The translations under genes were made by a program, and so were the position numbers. A stretch of 59,449 bases of DNA from an uncultured bacterium (lineage in GTDB: Bacteria; Patescibacteriota; Minisyncoccia; Phycocordibacterales; UBA2100): NCBI GenBank assembly GCA_903854215.1, contig CAINVT010000058.1:1-59449 (forward strand), in the 5' to 3' direction. The notes under the pieces are model-generated. The model searched no databases. It had not been told where the DNA came from and saw nothing but the letters and a program-made list of their open reading frames with translations. Numbering within the stretch: the first letter of the stretch is position 1; each line of letters opens with the position of its first letter. Shown piece by piece: positions 55,872 through 59,449 of this stretch.

Positions 55872-56451
55872 CCGCTCGCTCCGGCATCTTTCCTCCGAGC
55901 TCTTTGATAATCTTTTCCTCTTTTACCACACCCCAGTCACAGAAATTATTCTGTCCAAGACGGTCAAAGGCATGGTCGAGTTCGCCGGCGAGTTTTGCAA
56001 AATATAAATTCATTGTCATGCCGTGTCCGACAATTAAGATCTTCTTGTCCTTATATTCTCTGTTAATCTGTTCAATCTTTTTCGAGAACCTGTTGAGCGC
56101 GTGATCGGCGGTCTCCCACTGATGAGAGGATCTATCTTGATACGTCATACATTCTCTGACTGCCTCTTCATATTCATTGGGATGCAGTAACCCGCTTGCT
56201 TCTCGATCGAGCTCGCTCAACTCCTCTACCTGGATAATCTCCTTGCCGAGGCGGTCTGCAAGCGGTTTTGCCGTTTGATATGCCTTATGTTCTGTAGAAG
56301 AAACAATGATATCAACTCCTTGCAACTCTCTGTTATCTGCAACTTGCGAGGCTTCTGTTTCTCCCCGTACAGACAATACCCATTTATGTATGGGTGTATC
56401 TCGATCTATCTGTGTGTGACCGTGTCGTAAGAAATAGATGGTATTTGCCAT
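55855..56451 (-). CDS. Histidine phosphatase family protein (phosphoglycerate mutase-like)
   Basis: IYFLRHGHTQID...ILIVGHGMTMNLYF. Confidence 0.9.
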   Translation of the reverse strand: MANTIYFLRHGHTQIDRDTPIHKWVLSVRGETEASQVADNRELQGVDIIVSSTEHKAYQTAKPLADRLGKEIIQVEELSELDREASGLLHPNEYEEAVRECMTYQDRSSHQWETADHALNRFSKKIEQINREYKDKKILIVGHGMTMNLYFAKLAGELDHAFDRLGQNNFCDWGVVKEEKIIKELGGKMPERAGERSK

Positions 56452-56470
56452 AAAATAATAATACTACAGG

Positions 56471-56552
56471 TGCCGCGGGGGAGACTCGAACTCCCATGGG
56501 TTGCCCCACATGCTTCTGAAGCATGCATGTCTACCAATTTCATCACCGCGGC
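56471..56552 (-). tRNA. tRNA-Leu (CAG)
   Basis: Acceptor GCCGCGG/CCGCGGC, anticodon loop TTCAGAA, long variable arm, T-arm GGGAGTTCGAGTCTCCC; CCA not encoded. Confidence 0.9.
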
Positions 56553-56588
56553 GTGACTGTAAAGCGCATTCTATACTTTTAGCGCCTT

Positions 56589-57893
56589 TTATTCCACCGC
56601 TTCGATCGACGCTCCCAATGCCTTCAAACGTTGGTGGAGATTCTCATAGCCGCGATTGATCGGGTAGACATCTCGAAGTGTCGATTCCCCTTCTGCTGCA
56701 AGCATACCGATAAGCAAGATCGTGGCGGGGCGCAAGGCGGGCGGCGCCTTGATATCGGCACCATGTAATGGCGTAGGACCTTCGACTTCTACACGATGTG
56801 GATCAAGCAGCGTCGTCTTTGCCCCCAGTTTATTTATTTCCGTAAACCAATGCGCGCGACCATCATACATCCAATCATGTATCAGCGTCGTGCCAACCGC
56901 TTGCGTCGCGATAGGGACAAAGAACGGGAGATTGTCAGCGTTGATTCCGGGGAATGGGCGCTCAGAAATCTTCTCTGGCGGCGCTATCAGCGTCGAGGGC
57001 TTGATAACGATATCGGCAAGGTGTGTTTGTCCATTCTCAGCCAGATATTTTGCACCGCGATCATACGAAAGCCCCATACTTTCAAGCGTCAAGAGTTCGA
57101 GCTCGAGCATATCAATCGGACAGCGTCGTACGGTAAGCTCGGAACCAGTCGTTGCCGCCGCAGAAAAGAAAAACATCGACTCAATGGGGTCCTCGCTTGG
57201 ATAGCCGACGATATCTGCGTTGATGTCATCCACGCCGTGTACCACGAGCGTTGACGTGCCAATACCGTCAATCTTCACGCCGCATCGCTCAAGAAAGAAG
57301 CAGAGATCCTGAACCATGTAGTCAGCGCTCGCGAATTTGATTGTCGTCACGCCGGGGATTTTTGCCGCCGCCATAAGCGTATTTTCGGTGCCGGTATTGC
57401 TCGCCTCATACATGACAATCTCCGCGAGGTGCTTATCTGCAACCTCTACATGGTAGGTGTGCTTTTCCTCATCACCTTGGAGTGTGATGCCCATACGTGC
57501 GAGCGCGTCCACATGTGGTCCGAGCGTTCGCTTACCTAAATCGCAACCAGCTGGAGCGGGCAGATCAAATGAGGTAAGCACATGCGCAAGCGGGGCTACG
57601 AACATCGCGATGGAACGCGTGCGCACCGCCGCCTCGCGATCGATATGCGAGAGATCAAATGTCGCAGGCGGCGTGATGACAATGTCACCGCCTTCTTTCC
57701 AATCAACAGTGACACCGATGCTCTTCAGTACTTCAAGGATTCGTTTCACTTCCTCAATGCGCGGCATGCGCTTCAATGTCGTCGTGCCTCTATTCAAAAG
57801 CGACGCGCAAAGCAAAGCGACTGCGGCGTTCTTGGAAATATTGGTCGTGACTTCCCCGCTTAGTTTCTTTCCGCCGATGACATGGTAATTCAT
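56589..57893 (-). CDS. murA: UDP-N-acetylglucosamine 1-carboxyvinyltransferase
   Basis: [33 protein letters not shown]...[22 protein letters not shown]...[17 protein letters not shown]. Confidence 0.92.
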   Translation of the reverse strand: MNYHVIGGKKLSGEVTTNISKNAAVALLCASLLNRGTTTLKRMPRIEEVKRILEVLKSIGVTVDWKEGGDIVITPPATFDLSHIDREAAVRTRSIAMFVAPLAHVLTSFDLPAPAGCDLGKRTLGPHVDALARMGITLQGDEEKHTYHVEVADKHLAEIVMYEASNTGTENTLMAAAKIPGVTTIKFASADYMVQDLCFFLERCGVKIDGIGTSTLVVHGVDDINADIVGYPSEDPIESMFFFSAAATTGSELTVRRCPIDMLELELLTLESMGLSYDRGAKYLAENGQTHLADIVIKPSTLIAPPEKISERPFPGINADNLPFFVPIATQAVGTTLIHDWMYDGRAHWFTEINKLGAKTTLLDPHRVEVEGPTPLHGADIKAPPALRPATILLIGMLAAEGESTLRDVYPINRGYENLHQRLKALGASIEAVE

Positions 57894-57897
57894 AGAA

Positions 57898-58422
57898 CTA
57901 TTGTACTTCAAATAACCTTGAAAGTATCGAGGCACCTGAAGTCTTAAGTTCGGTGAAATTCATGTCTTTATCGATACGGAAAAGAACATCAAATCCGTCA
58001 CCGGCAGTTGGCGGTTGCGCTTGGAGTTCTGCATATGCCGTACGCAGATATTCCTCGGAGACTTTCTTTCCCCTCGATGCGTTACGGTTCAGCACTTCCT
58101 CCAGAGGAATATCAAAGAAGAGTCCTTCAATCGTATTTACGCCCGCTAATCTTGCATCATCTACGAATCGTCTGCGTCGTGCCTGGTTCGAAAACGTCGA
58201 ATCGAAAACGGTGGTGCGACTCGCCCCGATACTGTCCATCACTCGTTTTCTCGCCTCGTTCCAGACAGCTTTGTCATCCGTATGATCATCTTCCTTGCCG
58301 AAGAGTTCGTTTCGGATGTCATCCGGAGATATATATTCATATCCATGTTCTATTGCGAATTTTCTCAGGATCGTCGTCTTTCCTGAACCCGGGATTCCAA
58401 TGCCAAAAATAAAGCTTGCCAT
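57898..58422 (-). CDS. P-loop kinase (polynucleotide kinase/zeta-like AAA)
   Basis: FIFGIGIPGSGKTTILRKFAIEHGYEYISPDDIRNELFG; start trimmed to the ATG next to the tRNA. Confidence 0.85.
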   Translation of the reverse strand: MASFIFGIGIPGSGKTTILRKFAIEHGYEYISPDDIRNELFGKEDDHTDDKAVWNEARKRVMDSIGASRTTVFDSTFSNQARRRRFVDDARLAGVNTIEGLFFDIPLEEVLNRNASRGKKVSEEYLRTAYAELQAQPPTAGDGFDVLFRIDKDMNFTELKTSGASILSRLFEVQ

Positions 58423-58424
58423 TG

Positions 58425-58496
58425 TGCGCCGGGAAGGAATCGGACCTTCGACCTCTGTCTTATCAGGACAGCGTTCTACCACTGAACTACCGGCGC
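58425..58496 (-). tRNA. tRNA-Ile (GAT)
   Basis: Acceptor GCGCCGG/CCGGCGC, anticodon stem-loop CTGTC-CTGATAA-GACAG, T-arm GGTCCGATTCC. Confidence 0.9.
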
Positions 58497-58582
58497 TTAC
58501 AGGAGCGATAGTAGCAAAAAACGATGATATATGCTAGTTTTTGTCAGGGCAATGAGGCTCTGTTCAACGTGGGAGATGTTCT

Positions 58583-58806
58583 TGTCGTATATTTCGTATG
58601 TGCCAGGCAAAGATCATCGCGGAGATGATCGCGGGCGGACGAACACATTCGGAGGCAAGTTTTTCGCTGACGTTCGGCTTCTCGACGCCGACATTGAGAA
58701 AGTATCCCAACACATGGCGGCGGCCGAAAAAAGTCGCAAAAAAACGCGCCGCAAGCGGAAAACGTTGAGCCAACAGGAGCAAGCTGCAATTCAGCATGGA
58801 AACTGA
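58583..58806 (+). CDS. Small basic orphan protein (start uncertain, TTG/ATG)
   Basis: GGGAG upstream; reads LSYISYVPGKDHRGDDRGRTNTFGGKFFADVRLL...EKSRKKTRRKRKTLSQQEQAAIQHGN; followed by terminator. Confidence 0.5.
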
Positions 58807-58822
58807 TGCAATTTTCTATACA

Positions 58823-58854
58823 AAAAGAGCGGTCGCATAGCGGCCGCTTTTTTA
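58823..58854 (+). terminator. Intrinsic terminator
   Basis: GAGCGGTCGCATAGCGGCCGCTTTTTT. Confidence 0.7.
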
Positions 58855-58946
58855 TGAACTTTTCAAACTGTGGAAATGACAGTGGCGAAGAGATGTGCCA
58901 TATGCTAGCATCTTCGACGGAGCATGGGGCTCCGGGAGGCTTAACA

Positions 58947-59138
58947 GTGGTCAAAATTATTGGACCCGACGGCAAACAACACCGTAAGCCAAAAGACCGG
59001 CTCGAGAGCGATGAGTCTGTAGATTCCGCGCCGAATATCGTCACCACAAGACGGAGAGGCAAGCCGCGCTGGACATCTGAAGACTACAGGCTCCGTGGTA
59101 TTGAAACGGCGACGTCTACCCCCATGTATATCGAGTAG
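58947..59138 (+). CDS. Small orphan protein, about 63 aa, GTG start
   Basis: GGGAGG SD, GTG start, VKIIGPDGKQHRKPKDRLESDESVDSAPNIVTTRRRGKPRWTSEDYRLRGIETATSTPMYIE, then hairpin plus T-rich tract. Confidence 0.5.
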   Translation: MVKIIGPDGKQHRKPKDRLESDESVDSAPNIVTTRRRGKPRWTSEDYRLRGIETATSTPMYIE

Positions 59139-59156
59139 GCGCGCTCACGGGACTAT

Positions 59157-59190
59157 GCGGCCACCCTCTTCTGGGCGGCCGTTTTATTTT
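59157..59190 (+). terminator. Intrinsic terminator
   Basis: GCGGCCacccTCTTctGGGCGGCCGTTTTATTTTA hairpin-like sequence. Confidence 0.55.
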
Positions 59191-59449
59191 ATCGACCCAA
59201 ACCAAAAACCACCTCTCGACTGTGCTCGGGGTGTTTTTCGTATAGCAAAACAATTCACAAACAGTAGAAAATCACTCTTTTGTTCCGTCCATCTCGTCAC
59301 GGTCTTTCCCGTGTGTCTGACAGATTGAAGGGTATTACTGTCATAACCCTTGTGTGCTCAGCTGAGACACACAAATCGACAATCAGTCTCCTTCCACCGA
59401 AGTGGAGATCAACGTCCAATTTTGGAATGAATCCACGAGCAGCTTCCGC

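Overview
The window looks like part of a reduced bacterial chromosome, probably Candidate Phyla Radiation/Parcubacteria-like (inference from gene content and style, not from a search). On the minus strand at the left edge is the 5' part of a 23S rRNA; no 16S rRNA gene is seen in the rest of the window. Next come a NUDIX hydrolase, a nucleotidyltransferase, rplJ-rplL, an LCAT-like secreted hydrolase and a REP-associated (Y1/HUH) transposase flanked by inverted twin-palindrome units. A long exopolysaccharide/glycan locus (about 11.5-43.4 kb) holds many GT4 glycosyltransferases, a flippase, a polysaccharide deacetylase, methyltransferases, GtrA, DPM1-like GT2, Gmd and sugar epimerases/dehydrogenases. 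It is followed by a VirD4/TraG-like ATPase operon, rsmI, murC, murD, nrdA/nrdB, an MscS-like channel, tRNA-Leu(CAG), murA, tRNA-Ile(GAT) and small orphan ORFs. The most interesting signals are non-coding or repetitive: (1) the RAYT with its BIME-like flanks and related palindromes elsewhere; (2) compact perfect hairpins inside coding sequences, several in murD, one shared with a glycosyltransferase gene; (3) 7-nt periodic repeats in two 23S expansion segments and in a glycosyltransferase ORF; (4) a ~180-bp tandem duplication of the rplL 3' end with covarying hairpins; (5) a 19-nt match to the 16S 3' terminus/anti-SD inside a switch-like hairpin; (6) unannotated small-gene or ncRNA units with near-consensus promoters; (7) an NrdB with class Ic-type residues (Phe at the radical Tyr position); (8) divergent YdcF/DUF218-like proteins encoded as solitary cassettes. 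All assignments come from reading the sequence and the ORF translations; no database search was run.
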